Position numbers and translations under genes: made by a program. Source: Pseudoalteromonas sp. S16_S37 (GTDB lineage: Bacteria > Pseudomonadota > Gammaproteobacteria > Enterobacterales > Alteromonadaceae). From it: 64,000 nt of DNA. Positions 26,778 to 34,914 of this stretch are shown piece after piece. The stretch is taken from positions 1 to 64,000 of the forward strand of contig NZ_JAAUWV010000020.1 of NCBI RefSeq assembly GCF_014694405.1. Direction: 5' to 3'. Under the pieces are notes generated by a model. The model saw nothing but the letters and a program-made list of their open reading frames with translations, was not told where the DNA came from and searched no databases. The stretch's first letter is position 1. Each line of letters starts with the position of its first letter.

Positions 26778-27549
26778 TAGACGCCATTTGATTATTTACA
26801 AAGTTGGCAACAAGCCGGTCTATTTTAGGTTGTAAAGATTCAATTGCACTATCAACTTTGTTTAATATTTCCTTGTTAGCTTGACTTTTTCGAATGAGGA
26901 AATGAACTTGATTGTCATGAACAACATATGGCCAAGGTTTTATATTTTGATATCCCTTGGTTTTCATCATGTAAAGACCAGTAATTAAATCGTCAACGAT
27001 AAAGTCTACCCGTTTTTTAACGAGCATTTCAGCACGTCGCTCAGCACTAGAAATTTGTACCAGTTGGCTTTGGTAGGGCTTAATCGTTGCAAGTTCAGTT
27101 AGCTCTTTCCCATAAAATGATCCTATGCTCAAGCCTATGGTTTTCCCCTCATCAAGTAAGTTATTCAAACTCGAAATTGGCCGAGGTTCTAAATAACTAA
27201 ATAGGCGCATCTTTTCGTTTCGATAAGGGCGAGAAAAGTAGCCATATTTAGCTCGCTCTTCTGTGTAGCTAACCATGACTGCGACATCAACATCGCCCTT
27301 TTCCATTTGTTCTAAGGCTCTCGCACTTGATGGTAAACGCACATGAACAACGCATACATTGATCGAGTGGAACACCATTTTGGCAATTTCAATATCCAAA
27401 CCTTGTGCTTCATCATCACGGAAATATGTAAGAGGGGGCCAATCGCCAACCAGTCCTAACTTAACAGATTGTTTGCACTGTTCAACGGCAATGCAATTTG
27501 TCGTGAGGATTAATAAAGGTAATACCAATACTGTCGTAAAAATGCGCAA
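26740..27549 (-). CDS. Periplasmic solute-binding-like protein (SBP_bac_3 type)
   Basis: A 269-residue protein with a signal peptide (MRIFTTVLVLPLLILTTNC) and the extracellular solute-binding family 3 pattern: LGLVGDWPPLTYF near the start, GLDIEIAKMV, then VDVAVMVSYTEERAKYGYFS, and later KKRVDFIVDDLITG. Such proteins bind polar amino acids; stand-alone copies may feed a sensor kinase instead of an ABC permease. It overlaps the end of the hybrid kinase gene by 38 bp on the opposite strand, and no permease gene is present. I infer a binding or sensing role; the ligand is unknown. Confidence 0.8.
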   Translation of the reverse strand: MRIFTTVLVLPLLILTTNCIAVEQCKQSVKLGLVGDWPPLTYFRDDEAQGLDIEIAKMVFHSINVCVVHVRLPSSARALEQMEKGDVDVAVMVSYTEERAKYGYFSRPYRNEKMRLFSYLEPRPISSLNNLLDEGKTIGLSIGSFYGKELTELATIKPYQSQLVQISSAERRAEMLVKKRVDFIVDDLITGLYMMKTKGYQNIKPWPYVVHDNQVHFLIRKSQANKEILNKVDSAIESLQPKIDRLVANFVNNQMASINSSLSFDVNLR

Positions 27550-27671
27550 ATTGGCTATCTCCTATTTATAATCTATTAAATTTAGTCGAATTTTTTGAAA
27601 AGTGGCGAAATAATTCAGTAATCGATACTTAAGTTTTTGTTTGTCAAACTTAGCATTCTTTTGTCTATTTA

Positions 27672-27695
27672 TATTTCTATTTCTATTTCTATTTC
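27672..27695 (+). repeat. Hexanucleotide tandem repeat (tatttc)4
   Basis: Four exact head-to-tail copies of tatttc, ending 46 bp before the DMT transporter start codon, between divergently transcribed genes. Copy-number change by replication slippage could alter promoter spacing, though only four units are present and the context is AT-rich. Confidence 0.6.
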
Positions 27696-27740
27696 AAAAG
27701 CATCATTACATAATTGCCAAAAAAATAACAAGTGAGAGAT

Positions 27741-28634
27741 ATGCAGTTAGGAATTGGAGAAATTGCCGCTTTAGCGGCCGCGCTTGTTTGGGCAAGCTCT
27801 ACGTTACTTTATAAACGTTTTAGTCACAGCTTGTCGCCACTCGAACTGAATGTGAACAAAGGTTTATTGGCTGCTGGTATGATGCTATTTGCCATAATAG
27901 TGACTCAAGATTGGCAAGCGCCAAGCTATATACACAGTTGGTATTGGTTGATTGCCAGTGGTGTTATTGGGATTGCGATTGGCGACAGCGCTTATTTTGC
28001 GGCACTACGAAACATTGGTCCTGCGAGAACCCTAATCATAGAGTCATTTGCACCTGCTATTGCGGGCATTCTTAATATAGTTATGCTCGGAAGCTATTTA
28101 TCGTGGCAGGCTTGGTTTGGTATTTTTATTACGATAGTGGGAGTTTTAATTGCACTTAAGCCAAAGCAAATCTTGCCCGATTTAGAGCGCAGTATTTATG
28201 TTAAAGGTATTTTGTTTGCATTACTTGCGGCATTTTGCCAAGCCGCAGGGATGGTGATGTCAAAAGGTGCAATGAATACTGAGCAAAATAGTAGTCTGTG
28301 GGCGGCCTTAATTAGGTTATTGAGTGGTACATTCAGTGTGGCCGTTTTGGTATTTTTTGTTAAAGAACATAGCTTAGTAAAAGCGGTGAGCATCCATAAA
28401 ATAGATGGTAAGGGGTGGTTATTGGCTGCAATATTTTTTGGTACATTTATTGGGTTGTGGTTGCAGCTACTTTCTGTAAAACACACCGATCCTGCTATTG
28501 CACAAACCATTTTTGCAACAGCGCCGTTAATGGTAATGACCATTGGATTTATTAAAAAAGAACCCGTCACTGCAAATATGCTTTTAGGTGGCTTGTTAGC
28601 GCTAGTTGGGGTTGGAGTGCTGCTATTAGGTTGA
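27741..28634 (+). CDS. DMT superfamily transporter (two EamA domains)
   Basis: About 297 residues with ten hydrophobic helices and the two-repeat EamA organisation: repeat 1 residues about 5-140 (LAAALVWASSTLLYKRF, ending FITIVGVLIALKP) and repeat 2 about 155-295 (ILFALLAAFCQAAGMVMSKG, ending LLALVGVGVLLLG). It is an inner-membrane metabolite exporter of the RhaT/RarD-like group; the substrate is unknown. The ATG at 27741 is preferred; a GTG at 27732 is also in frame. A hairpin terminator lies 10 bases downstream. Confidence 0.85.
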   Translation: MQLGIGEIAALAAALVWASSTLLYKRFSHSLSPLELNVNKGLLAAGMMLFAIIVTQDWQAPSYIHSWYWLIASGVIGIAIGDSAYFAALRNIGPARTLIIESFAPAIAGILNIVMLGSYLSWQAWFGIFITIVGVLIALKPKQILPDLERSIYVKGILFALLAAFCQAAGMVMSKGAMNTEQNSSLWAALIRLLSGTFSVAVLVFFVKEHSLVKAVSIHKIDGKGWLLAAIFFGTFIGLWLQLLSVKHTDPAIAQTIFATAPLMVMTIGFIKKEPVTANMLLGGLLALVGVGVLLLG

Positions 28635-28643
28635 GTATGAAGT

Positions 28644-28680
28644 CAATGCATGGGATAAGCTGAGTTACTCCCATACATTG
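28644..28680. terminator. Bidirectional stem-loop between DMT gene and ldhA-like gene
   Basis: caatgcatggga (28644-28655) pairs with tcccatacattg (28669-28680) with one mismatch in 12, over a 13-base loop. It lies exactly between two convergent genes, which end at 28634 and 28687. T tracts on either side are short. Confidence 0.6.
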
Positions 28681-28686
28681 AAATGA

Positions 28687-29673
28687 CTATACGACCTGAT
28701 TTGTCAGATCTACTTGAGCGTCTAACACTTGTTGTAGGTTATAAAGTGTTACGTTGGCTATTTGTTCTAGGGCTTCTTGGGTAAAAAAGCCTTGGTGGCC
28801 TGTGATCAAAACATTAGGAAAACTCACCAAACGCATAAACACGTCATCTTGAATAATTTCGTCGCTACGATTTTTGAAAAATAGCTCTGACTCTTGCTCA
28901 TATACGTCTAAGCCCAGATAACCAAGGGTTCTATTTTTGAGCGCGCGAATACATGCTTTTGTATCAATCAATGCGCCGCGGCTCGTGTTGATAAGCATCA
29001 CACCAGGTTTCATTTTGGCAAATGCATCATCATTAATCATGTGGTGAGTGGTTTCACTTAATGGGCAATTTAGGCTAATGATATCACTTTGTTCAAGTAG
29101 CATATCAAAGGAGCTCAAAGTGTATGAACCTTCGCCAACATTTGGGTCGTACACCAACACATTTGCACCAAAGCCATTTAGAATTGAAATAAGCGCTTGA
29201 CCTATTTTGCCTGCGCCAACAACACCCACTGTTTTGTTATGCAGGTTAAAACCCAGCAAACCATTAAGGTCGAAATTATCTTCGCGTACACGGTTATAGG
29301 CTTTGTGGGTTTTACGGCTTAATGTAAGCATTAAAGCAATACAATGCTCAGCAACGGCCTCAGGACTATATGCTGGCACGCGCATTACTTTAATTCCTAA
29401 AGCGTTGGCAGCTTTGGTGTCAACATTGTTAAAGCCTGCACAACGTAACGCAACAGCTTGAATACCGTATTCAGCAAGCTCAGCTAGTACAGCGCCATTT
29501 AATGTGTCGTTAACAAAAGCACATACCGCATCAAATCCTTGGCACAGTGCAACCGTTTGTTCATTTAATGATTCAGTAAAATAATGTAATTCAATGTGAG
29601 GATGACTGCTTAATGCCTTAGAAAAAAATGGCTTTTCATAATTTTGCGAACTGAATAGGGCTACTTTCATCAT
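28687..29673 (-). CDS. ldhA: 2-hydroxyacid dehydrogenase (fermentative D-lactate dehydrogenase type)
   Basis: A 328-residue D-isomer 2-hydroxyacid dehydrogenase. The NAD motif is VGVVGAGKIGQALISIL; the catalytic residues are Arg in NTSRGALID, Glu in DVYEQESELFF and His in TGHQGFFT. The LGLDVYEQE and GHQGFFT motifs are those of LdhA, which reduces pyruvate to D-lactate with NADH in the cytosol. The 5' end overlaps the 3' end of the glutathione peroxidase gene by 38 bp on the same strand, so the two are co-transcribed. A start at 29670 is equally possible (two adjacent Met codons). Confidence 0.85.
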   Translation of the reverse strand: MMKVALFSSQNYEKPFFSKALSSHPHIELHYFTESLNEQTVALCQGFDAVCAFVNDTLNGAVLAELAEYGIQAVALRCAGFNNVDTKAANALGIKVMRVPAYSPEAVAEHCIALMLTLSRKTHKAYNRVREDNFDLNGLLGFNLHNKTVGVVGAGKIGQALISILNGFGANVLVYDPNVGEGSYTLSSFDMLLEQSDIISLNCPLSETTHHMINDDAFAKMKPGVMLINTSRGALIDTKACIRALKNRTLGYLGLDVYEQESELFFKNRSDEIIQDDVFMRLVSFPNVLITGHQGFFTQEALEQIANVTLYNLQQVLDAQVDLTNQVV

Positions 29674-30151
29674 TTAATTGACTCTCAATGACAGGTTTTA
29701 ATGTGTCTGGTTTGGTCCTTGGTGCGTACCTAGAAACCAGCTCTCCCTGTGAGTTTACTAAAAACTTGGTAAAGTTCCATTTAATTGCACGGTTTTGTGC
29801 AATTCCTCTAGTATTAGATTTTAAATAATTAAATAAAGGGTGAGCATCAGGACCATTTACCTGAACTTTATCACATACAATAAAGCTCAAGCCAAAGTGA
29901 CTTTTATAAAATTCGTTTAGCATAGCACCTTCAAGTGGCTCATTGCGGCCAAACTGATTGCAAGGAAATGCTAAAATCTCAAAACCATAGTTTTTATATT
30001 GTCGGTACAATTTTTCCAGCGCACTCAGTTGGGGCGCAAAGCTGCACTTGCTGGCAATATTAACGATAAGTACCGTTTTACCTTCAAGTTGCTTCAGTGC
30101 GAGCGTTTCGCCATTAATTAGTTTTACACTGTAGCGATGTATTGATTCCAT
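29636..30151 (-). CDS. Glutathione peroxidase (BtuE-like)
   Basis: A 171-residue thioredoxin-fold peroxidase. The peroxidatic cysteine is in NIASKCSFAPQ; the Gln of the tetrad is in AFPCNQFG, and the Trp/Asn in IKWNFTKFLV. It uses Cys rather than selenocysteine; CSFAPQ replaces the more usual CGFTPQ, a mild variation. Such enzymes reduce H2O2 or lipid hydroperoxides with glutathione or thioredoxin. It is upstream of and overlapping the ldhA-like gene, which suggests one transcript. There is no signal peptide. The family is clear; the electron donor is not. Confidence 0.88.
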   Translation of the reverse strand: MESIHRYSVKLINGETLALKQLEGKTVLIVNIASKCSFAPQLSALEKLYRQYKNYGFEILAFPCNQFGRNEPLEGAMLNEFYKSHFGLSFIVCDKVQVNGPDAHPLFNYLKSNTRGIAQNRAIKWNFTKFLVNSQGELVSRYAPRTKPDTLKPVIESQLNDESSPIQFAKL

Positions 30152-30290
30152 AGCGCTCAGACTCCTTGCTCGCTAATTCTAGTATTAAGTTCTTTCATAA
30201 GTTATTTATAGCTTTTCATTTGCTATACCCAGTTTAGTTGGGTATAAAAACTCCATTCTCGATACCATAACAGCGAAATAGGACAGAATT

Positions 30291-31175
30291 ATGTCAATGA
30301 AAGTTGCATTCATAGGACTTGGGGTAATGGGCTACCCAATGGCTGGGCATTTAGCCAACGCAGGTCATCAGGTTTGCGTATATAACCGCACCGTAGAAAA
30401 GGCGCAAAAATGGGCCAGTGAACATCAAAGCAGCTATGCAAATACGCCAGCAGAGGCTGCTAAAGAAGCTGATATTGTATTTATGTGCGTAGGTAATGAT
30501 GATGACTTACGTTCAGTCGTTTATGGTGAAACTGGTGTACTTGCCGGTATGCGTGAAGGCACAATTTTAGTCGATCACACAACAACATCAGCAAAAGTAG
30601 CCATTGAAGTGGCCAATAAAGCTGCTCAAAACAGTATCGCGTTTTTAGATGCGCCAGTATCTGGTGGTCAAGCGGGTGCCGAAAATGGTGTGCTGACGGT
30701 AATGGTTGGTGGTGAGCAGTCGGTTTTCGAGCGTGTTCAAGGTGTTATGGCAGCGTACAGCAAGTTTTCTCAGTTGCTTGGTAAAGTCGGTAGCGGGCAA
30801 ACATGTAAAATGGTGAATCAGATCTGTATAGCTGGCGTGGTTCAAGGTTTGGCCGAAGGCTTACATTTTGCCAAACAAGCGGGTTTAGATGGTGAAAAGG
30901 TGATTGAAACCATCTCTAAAGGCGCTGCGGGTTCATGGCAAATGGAAAACCGTTATAAAACGATGCTTGCGGGCGAATATGAATTTGGCTTTGCGGTTGA
31001 TTGGATGCGCAAAGACTTAGGTATTGCCCTTGATGAAGCGCGCAGCAATGGCGCGTCTATTCCTTTAACAGCGATGGTTGACCAATACTATGCAGACGTA
31101 CAAGCGCTTGGTGGAGGCCGCTTAGACACCTCAAGTTTATTGGCGCGTTTGGACGCTATTCACGACAAAAAGTAG
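30291..31175 (+). CDS. NAD(P)-dependent beta-hydroxyacid dehydrogenase (GlxR/3-hydroxyisobutyrate dehydrogenase type)
   Basis: A 294-residue member of the 6-phosphogluconate-dehydrogenase-like family. The cofactor motif is VAFIGLGVMGYPMAGHLANAG; the substrate motif is FLDAPVSGGQAGAENG; the catalytic lysine is in GQTCKMVNQI, and the C-terminal KDLGIALDEA motif is conserved. It may act on 2-hydroxy-3-oxopropionate, 3-hydroxyisobutyrate or succinic semialdehyde-like substrates; sequence alone does not decide. It stands alone and ends in a strong hairpin shared with convergent sbcB. Confidence 0.85.
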   Translation: MSMKVAFIGLGVMGYPMAGHLANAGHQVCVYNRTVEKAQKWASEHQSSYANTPAEAAKEADIVFMCVGNDDDLRSVVYGETGVLAGMREGTILVDHTTTSAKVAIEVANKAAQNSIAFLDAPVSGGQAGAENGVLTVMVGGEQSVFERVQGVMAAYSKFSQLLGKVGSGQTCKMVNQICIAGVVQGLAEGLHFAKQAGLDGEKVIETISKGAAGSWQMENRYKTMLAGEYEFGFAVDWMRKDLGIALDEARSNGASIPLTAMVDQYYADVQALGGGRLDTSSLLARLDAIHDKK

Positions 31176-31183
31176 CAAATAAA

Positions 31184-31215
31184 TAACAATGCCGAACCTT
31201 AGTTCGGCATTGTTA
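31184..31215. terminator. Bidirectional intrinsic terminator
   Basis: taacaatgccgaac (31184-31197) pairs perfectly with gttcggcattgtta (31202-31215) over a 4-base loop. It sits between convergent genes ending at 31175 (rightward) and 31224 (leftward), with A-rich sequence on the left and T-containing sequence on the right. Confidence 0.85.
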
Positions 31216-31223
31216 TGCGAAAG

Positions 31224-32690
31224 CTATAAGCTCTGTGCGTAGTGATACAGGGCTTTTAAAATACTCAGGTTCTTTTCATTACCCTCGTTTTCATGCACTA
31301 AATTTTCAAGTGTTAACATAAAGTCTTCGGCACGAATAGATGGGCTATCTTCGCCGTGCATCAGTTTGTTTTGGCAATATTTACGCCACACATCAAGCTC
31401 ATGAGGGCTCAGTGTTTGTGGCCAATTGCGAGCGCGATAACGGAACAGCATGGTTGAAAATTTCGCATCTTCAAACTCTAAGTTGAGTGTACCAAGCGCT
31501 TGAGGTTGTGCTTGGCGAATAATCGCAAACTTTGCCTTATCCGCTTTACTGGTAAAACCGTTATACAATTGATAATCAGGATTAGTGGTGGTGCTAAAGT
31601 CACCTTGCTCGTTAAACACCTGCGCAACCTTATCTCTAAGCTCTGGGTGCGCTTTAAGTACTTTAAGATGCTCTAAGCATTGTGCTCTATCAATCCCTAA
31701 GCGTGCCGCGTTTTCGGGCAATAGCGTTTTAGCGGGCGCCAAAATAGGGCACTTATTAACATGTACCAACTTCAAGCCGAGCGGCTGTTCATGTTCAGCT
31801 AAATCTGCATGTTTAGTGTATAAACGCTCGCGCAGTTGCTCAACCGACAAATCTATTAACACTTGCGGGTTGTGCGTTAGGCTAAAGCACACCACGGCAT
31901 TTTTGTTTACCGGATGAAAGCTCATTGGCGCAACCCAAGTGGTACAGCCTTGGCTTGCAGGAATGCGCGATGAGGTGTGAACTAGCGGTTGCATATTGTA
32001 CACATCAACCATATCCAGCAGCGCTTTTTTGTGGCGCAAGCCAAAGAAGAATTGATACAGCTTAGGCTGTTTTTCTTTGATGAGCTTTGCCAATGCTATG
32101 GTTGCTGTTACATCACTCAAAGCATCATGCGCGGCGCTGTGCTCAATGCCATTGGCAACGGTTAGATGCTCAAGTTTAAAGCTCGGCGTACCGTCTTCTT
32201 TTAACGGCCACTCAATACCCTCTGGGCGCAGTGCATAACAGGCGCGAACCAAATCAATAATATCCCAGCGGCTATTGCCATTTTGCCATTCACGCTCATA
32301 TGGGTCGTAAAAGTTACGATATAAGCTATAGCGCGTTACTTCGTCATCAAAACGAATGCTGTTATAACCTGCAACACAGGTATCTGGGCGACTAAATTCT
32401 GCATGAATTTTGGCCATAAACTCGGCTTCGTTTAAACCATGTTTAAGGGCATGTTGCGGGGTGATCCCAGTGATCAAGCACGCTTCTGGGTGTGGCAAAT
32501 AATCTGGGGCGGGTTTGCAGTACTCAATTAAAGGTTCGCTGATAATGTTTAAATCAAGGTCGGTACGAATACCAGCAAACTGGCTTGGGCGGTCTTTTTG
32601 TGGCGATGCCCCCCAAGTTTCGAAGTCGTGCCAATAGATTGTTTGTGTTGCGCTGCTTTTTTTTTGTGTCTCTGAAAGTGTGCTATTCAT
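31224..32690 (-). CDS. sbcB: Exodeoxyribonuclease I
   Basis: A 488-residue 3'-5' single-strand DNA exonuclease used in recombination and mismatch repair. The DEDD-type exonuclease domain opens with YWHDFETWGASP (acidic Asp/Glu pair), has AGYNSIRFDDEVTRY and ends with HDALSDVTATIALAK. This is followed by the SH3-like and helical C-terminal domains (about residues 200-480). Length and motif order match E. coli ExoI. The phage integrase gene begins 124 bp upstream of its start codon on the other strand, so the prophage left end abuts the sbcB promoter region. Confidence 0.93.
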   Translation of the reverse strand: MNSTLSETQKKSSATQTIYWHDFETWGASPQKDRPSQFAGIRTDLDLNIISEPLIEYCKPAPDYLPHPEACLITGITPQHALKHGLNEAEFMAKIHAEFSRPDTCVAGYNSIRFDDEVTRYSLYRNFYDPYEREWQNGNSRWDIIDLVRACYALRPEGIEWPLKEDGTPSFKLEHLTVANGIEHSAAHDALSDVTATIALAKLIKEKQPKLYQFFFGLRHKKALLDMVDVYNMQPLVHTSSRIPASQGCTTWVAPMSFHPVNKNAVVCFSLTHNPQVLIDLSVEQLRERLYTKHADLAEHEQPLGLKLVHVNKCPILAPAKTLLPENAARLGIDRAQCLEHLKVLKAHPELRDKVAQVFNEQGDFSTTTNPDYQLYNGFTSKADKAKFAIIRQAQPQALGTLNLEFEDAKFSTMLFRYRARNWPQTLSPHELDVWRKYCQNKLMHGEDSPSIRAEDFMLTLENLVHENEGNEKNLSILKALYHYAQSL

Positions 32691-32760
32691 ATATAAATCA
32701 AGCTTTTATGTTATTTTTTTGTCTCTTGCTGCTTTCTGTTGTTTGTTGCAATCTCTAGCA

Positions 32761-32805
32761 AGTGTGTATATAAGTGTGTATATAGAATTTTAAATTGTGT
32801 ATATA
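32761..32805 (+). repeat. Direct repeats of tgtgtatata upstream of the integrase gene
   Basis: agtgtgtatata occurs twice in tandem (32761-32772, 32773-32784), and tgtgtatata again at 32796-32805. They lie between sbcB and the integrase start, the place expected for the phage left attachment region and integrase arm-type sites. The att core itself cannot be defined because the right prophage end is outside the window. Confidence 0.55.
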
Positions 32806-32814
32806 GCTGTAACC

Positions 32815-34029
32815 ATGTCTTTGTCAGATGCAAAACTGCGAAACCTCATAAACAAAAAGAACGACCCACTAATACTATCACATCGTGACGGCTTAAGGGT
32901 AAGGCGTAATGTAAATGGCTCTGTGGTTTGGCAATACAGGTGTAGGTATTTAGGTAAGCAACAAATCATCACGCTTGGGCATTACCCAAACATCGGAATT
33001 AAAGAAGCTCAGGACCACGCATATATTCTCAAAGGGTGGATTGCTGCGGGTGAAGACCCGAGGGTGAAATACAAAGAATACCAACGAGGTACTAAAGAAG
33101 AGCCAACTGCAGCGCAGATAGCAAAAGATTGGCTAGACAAAAACATTGATAGCTACAAAGAAAAAACCCAAACGCTCTATACAAACCAAGTGCATAAATG
33201 GATATTACCCTATTTAAACGAAAAGCCAGCATGTGATATGACCCCGCTTGATTGGCATAAGTATTTTGATTTTGTTGCACAAGAGGGCTCGTTAAAAACT
33301 ACACCAATTATTTTAATTCGTTTAAAAACGGCATTTAGATGGGCGGCAGTGCGTGGTGAGTTGCCAAATAATAATAGCCTGTTTAATTTGCAAACTAAGC
33401 ATGTGGGTAAGCCAGCAGCGCAAGGTCAACGCTTTTTGCAGTTTAATGAAATAGCATTGCTTTGGCGTCAAATAGAAAGCAGCAAAGCAACGCCCGTAGC
33501 AAAAGCTTGCTTACAGATGATATTTATAACGGGGGCAAGGCAGTCTGAAGTGCGTTTAATGAAATGGGAGCACTTAGACTTTAAAAATAATATTTGGACA
33601 GTTCCCCCTGAAAACTCTAAAACAAACGCAGCAATTAGACGCCCGATCACAAAAAAGATGCATGAAATGCTCAATGCATTAAAGTTTATTTACGGCAACC
33701 GTGGTTTTGTTTTTCCCGGTAGTAAACGAGAAAACGCAATCACAACACATGCAATAAATCGGTTTTGTGCGCGAATGTGGAACCATTTAAACGTAGATTA
33801 TCAAATGGTTAAATTTATACCCCACGACGCGCGGCGCTCAATAAGTACACTATTGAGTGAGCTTGAAGTACCGCCACACATCACTGAAAAAATGTTAGGG
33901 CATAAAATGCGTGGCGTAATGGCCGTATATAACAAACATGATTACATCAAAGATCAGGCAAAGGCGTACGAACTCTATTGGCAGCAAATAGAAGATGCGA
34001 TAAATAAAATTGATGAGCGACCTGTATAA
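32815..34029 (+). CDS. int: Prophage tyrosine integrase (P4-like)
   Basis: A 404-residue site-specific recombinase. The N-terminal DUF4102-like domain (about residues 1-90: LILSHRDGLRVRRN, ITLGHYPNI) is followed by a SAM-like core-binding domain (about 105-190) and the catalytic domain. Catalytic residues visible: Arg in FITGARQSEVR, His-x2-Arg in IPHDARRS, His in MLGHKMRG and the tyrosine in MAVYNKHDY. The ATG at 32815 is preferred; a GTG at 32797 falls inside the direct repeats. It catalyses integration and excision of the prophage, whose genes follow to the window end. Confidence 0.93.
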   Translation: MSLSDAKLRNLINKKNDPLILSHRDGLRVRRNVNGSVVWQYRCRYLGKQQIITLGHYPNIGIKEAQDHAYILKGWIAAGEDPRVKYKEYQRGTKEEPTAAQIAKDWLDKNIDSYKEKTQTLYTNQVHKWILPYLNEKPACDMTPLDWHKYFDFVAQEGSLKTTPIILIRLKTAFRWAAVRGELPNNNSLFNLQTKHVGKPAAQGQRFLQFNEIALLWRQIESSKATPVAKACLQMIFITGARQSEVRLMKWEHLDFKNNIWTVPPENSKTNAAIRRPITKKMHEMLNALKFIYGNRGFVFPGSKRENAITTHAINRFCARMWNHLNVDYQMVKFIPHDARRSISTLLSELEVPPHITEKMLGHKMRGVMAVYNKHDYIKDQAKAYELYWQQIEDAINKIDERPV

Positions 34030-34123
34030 ATCAACAGATTGTTACAGGTTGTTATGATGGTTAGTATTTTGTTGCTGGTTGGTTGGATTAAAAGATAACC
34101 AACGCATGAATGGATTTTTGAAT

Positions 34124-34267
34124 ATGAATAAATTTATGAAGTTAAAATCAAAAAAACTAAAGCACTTATCTTATAAAGATTTGTTGCAAGTTAAAGGTGG
34201 AACAGGTGGCGGAGGCGGAACCATAGTCCCAACTCAACCGCTTGCTACAAATGTAAAAGTATCATAG
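34124..34267 (+). CDS. Short double-glycine-leader-like peptide A (47 aa)
   Basis: An ATG at 34124 opens a basic, leader-like N-terminus (MNKFMKLKSKKLKHLS, then DLLQVKGG at residues 19-26), followed by a Gly-rich stretch (TGGGGG) and a 16-residue tail with two prolines. The L-x2-L...V-x-G-G arrangement resembles leaders removed by C39-type peptidase transporters from bacteriocin or RiPP precursors. No Cys is present. Its leader is almost identical to that of peptide B; a longer frame starts at 34079 but similarity begins at 34124. It is first in a phage accessory locus after int. Export and processing are inferred. Confidence 0.65.
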   Translation: MNKFMKLKSKKLKHLSYKDLLQVKGGTGGGGGTIVPTQPLATNVKVS

Positions 34268-34269
34268 GA

Positions 34270-34300
34270 GGTATGGGCTAGTTTACTGATAAGCCATACC
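34270..34300 (+). terminator. Stem-loop after peptide A
   Basis: ggtatggg at 34270-34277 pairs with ccatacc (34294-34300) with a one-base bulge, over a loop of about 16 bases (ctagtttactgataag). It lies 2 bases after the peptide A stop and before peptide B. It could attenuate or stabilise the transcript; no T tract follows. Confidence 0.4.
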
Positions 34301-34335
34301 AAGTAACTAAAATAAGCATAAAAGAATTACTGAAT

Positions 34336-34488
34336 ATGAATAAATTTATGAAGTTAAAATCAAAAAAACTAAAGCAATTATCTAATAGAGATTTGTTGCA
34401 AGTTAAAGGTGGAACAGGTGGTGGAGGGGATTCTTCTATTCCTACACAAATTAACTCAGTAGACAAGCAAATTAAGCTACGAGAATAA
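34336..34488 (+). CDS. Short double-glycine-leader-like peptide B (50 aa)
   Basis: An ATG at 34336 opens a 50-residue peptide. The leader (MNKFMKLKSKKLKQLS, DLLQVKGG at residues 19-26) differs from peptide A at only a few positions, and the DNA from 34330 to about 34425 is nearly a repeat of 34118-34213. After GG comes TGGGG and then a different, more hydrophilic tail (DSSIPTQ, ending KLRE). Conserved leader plus divergent tail is the usual pattern of a precursor-peptide family. It lies 4 bases before peptide C. The coding call rests on conservation among five copies. Confidence 0.65.
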   Translation: MNKFMKLKSKKLKQLSNRDLLQVKGGTGGGGDSSIPTQINSVDKQIKLRE

Positions 34489-34492
34489 ATTT

Positions 34493-34648
34493 ATGAATAA
34501 GAAAATAGCACTTCAGAAGAAACATTTAAAAAGTCTTTCAAGTAAAAACTTGGCTCTGGTAAAGGCTGGAAATGGTGGCGGTTCAGGTGCAGTTGAACCA
34601 CCACAGGTACAGGCTGCGCCTCTATATCTAACTGGCAAGGTGTCTTAA
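34493..34648 (+). CDS. Short double-glycine-leader-like peptide C (51 aa)
   Basis: An ATG at 34493, 4 bases after peptide B, opens a 51-residue peptide: MNKKIALQKKHLKSLSSKNL, then ALVKAGNGGGS and a tail rich in Pro, Val and Gln (EPPQVQ, ending TGKVS). The A-G in place of G-G before the presumed cut would still suit C39 peptidases. The first 33 residues are nearly identical to peptide E about 1.1 kb away. Its tail, with EPPQVQ, resembles D and E. No Cys is present. The three peptides A-B-C may be one transcript. Confidence 0.65.
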   Translation: MNKKIALQKKHLKSLSSKNLALVKAGNGGGSGAVEPPQVQAAPLYLTGKVS

Positions 34649-34740
34649 TTTGGTTTGTGTGCTTAATGTTCTTTGGAGCGACGCTGCCTTAGACGATATT
34701 ACCTAACTTTATCTGCTATTCAGTTGATGATTATTAAATT

Positions 34741-34784
34741 ATCATTTATTTGTGCTGAATAATAAACGCTGTTTATTTATACAG
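34741..34784 (+). repeat. Upstream module repeat, copy 1 (before peptide D)
   Basis: This 44-bp segment aligns without gaps to 35401-35444, with 38 identical bases, exactly 660 bp apart; weaker similarity continues toward the start codons of peptides D and E. It contains aataaac-gct-gtttatt, a 7-bp inverted repeat (34760-34776). It shows that the peptide genes were duplicated together with their upstream region, probably a promoter. No other gene is seen between 34649 and 34914. Confidence 0.7.
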
Positions 34785-34914
34785 CCTTTCTGTTCTTGGC
34801 ACTATGTTTAGGCTACAATGAGAACTTAATGTTTCGACTGCCTACTTAATGAGTTAACATTTTGGCAACAATTAGTGCTAAGGGATATAAAAAATAGGCA
34901 ATGGAATAATTAAT

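Noticed and set aside
34278-34466. Leftward frame of 62 codons over peptide B
   Set aside because: It is antisense to the repeated leader sequence, and the conserved pattern is on the forward strand.
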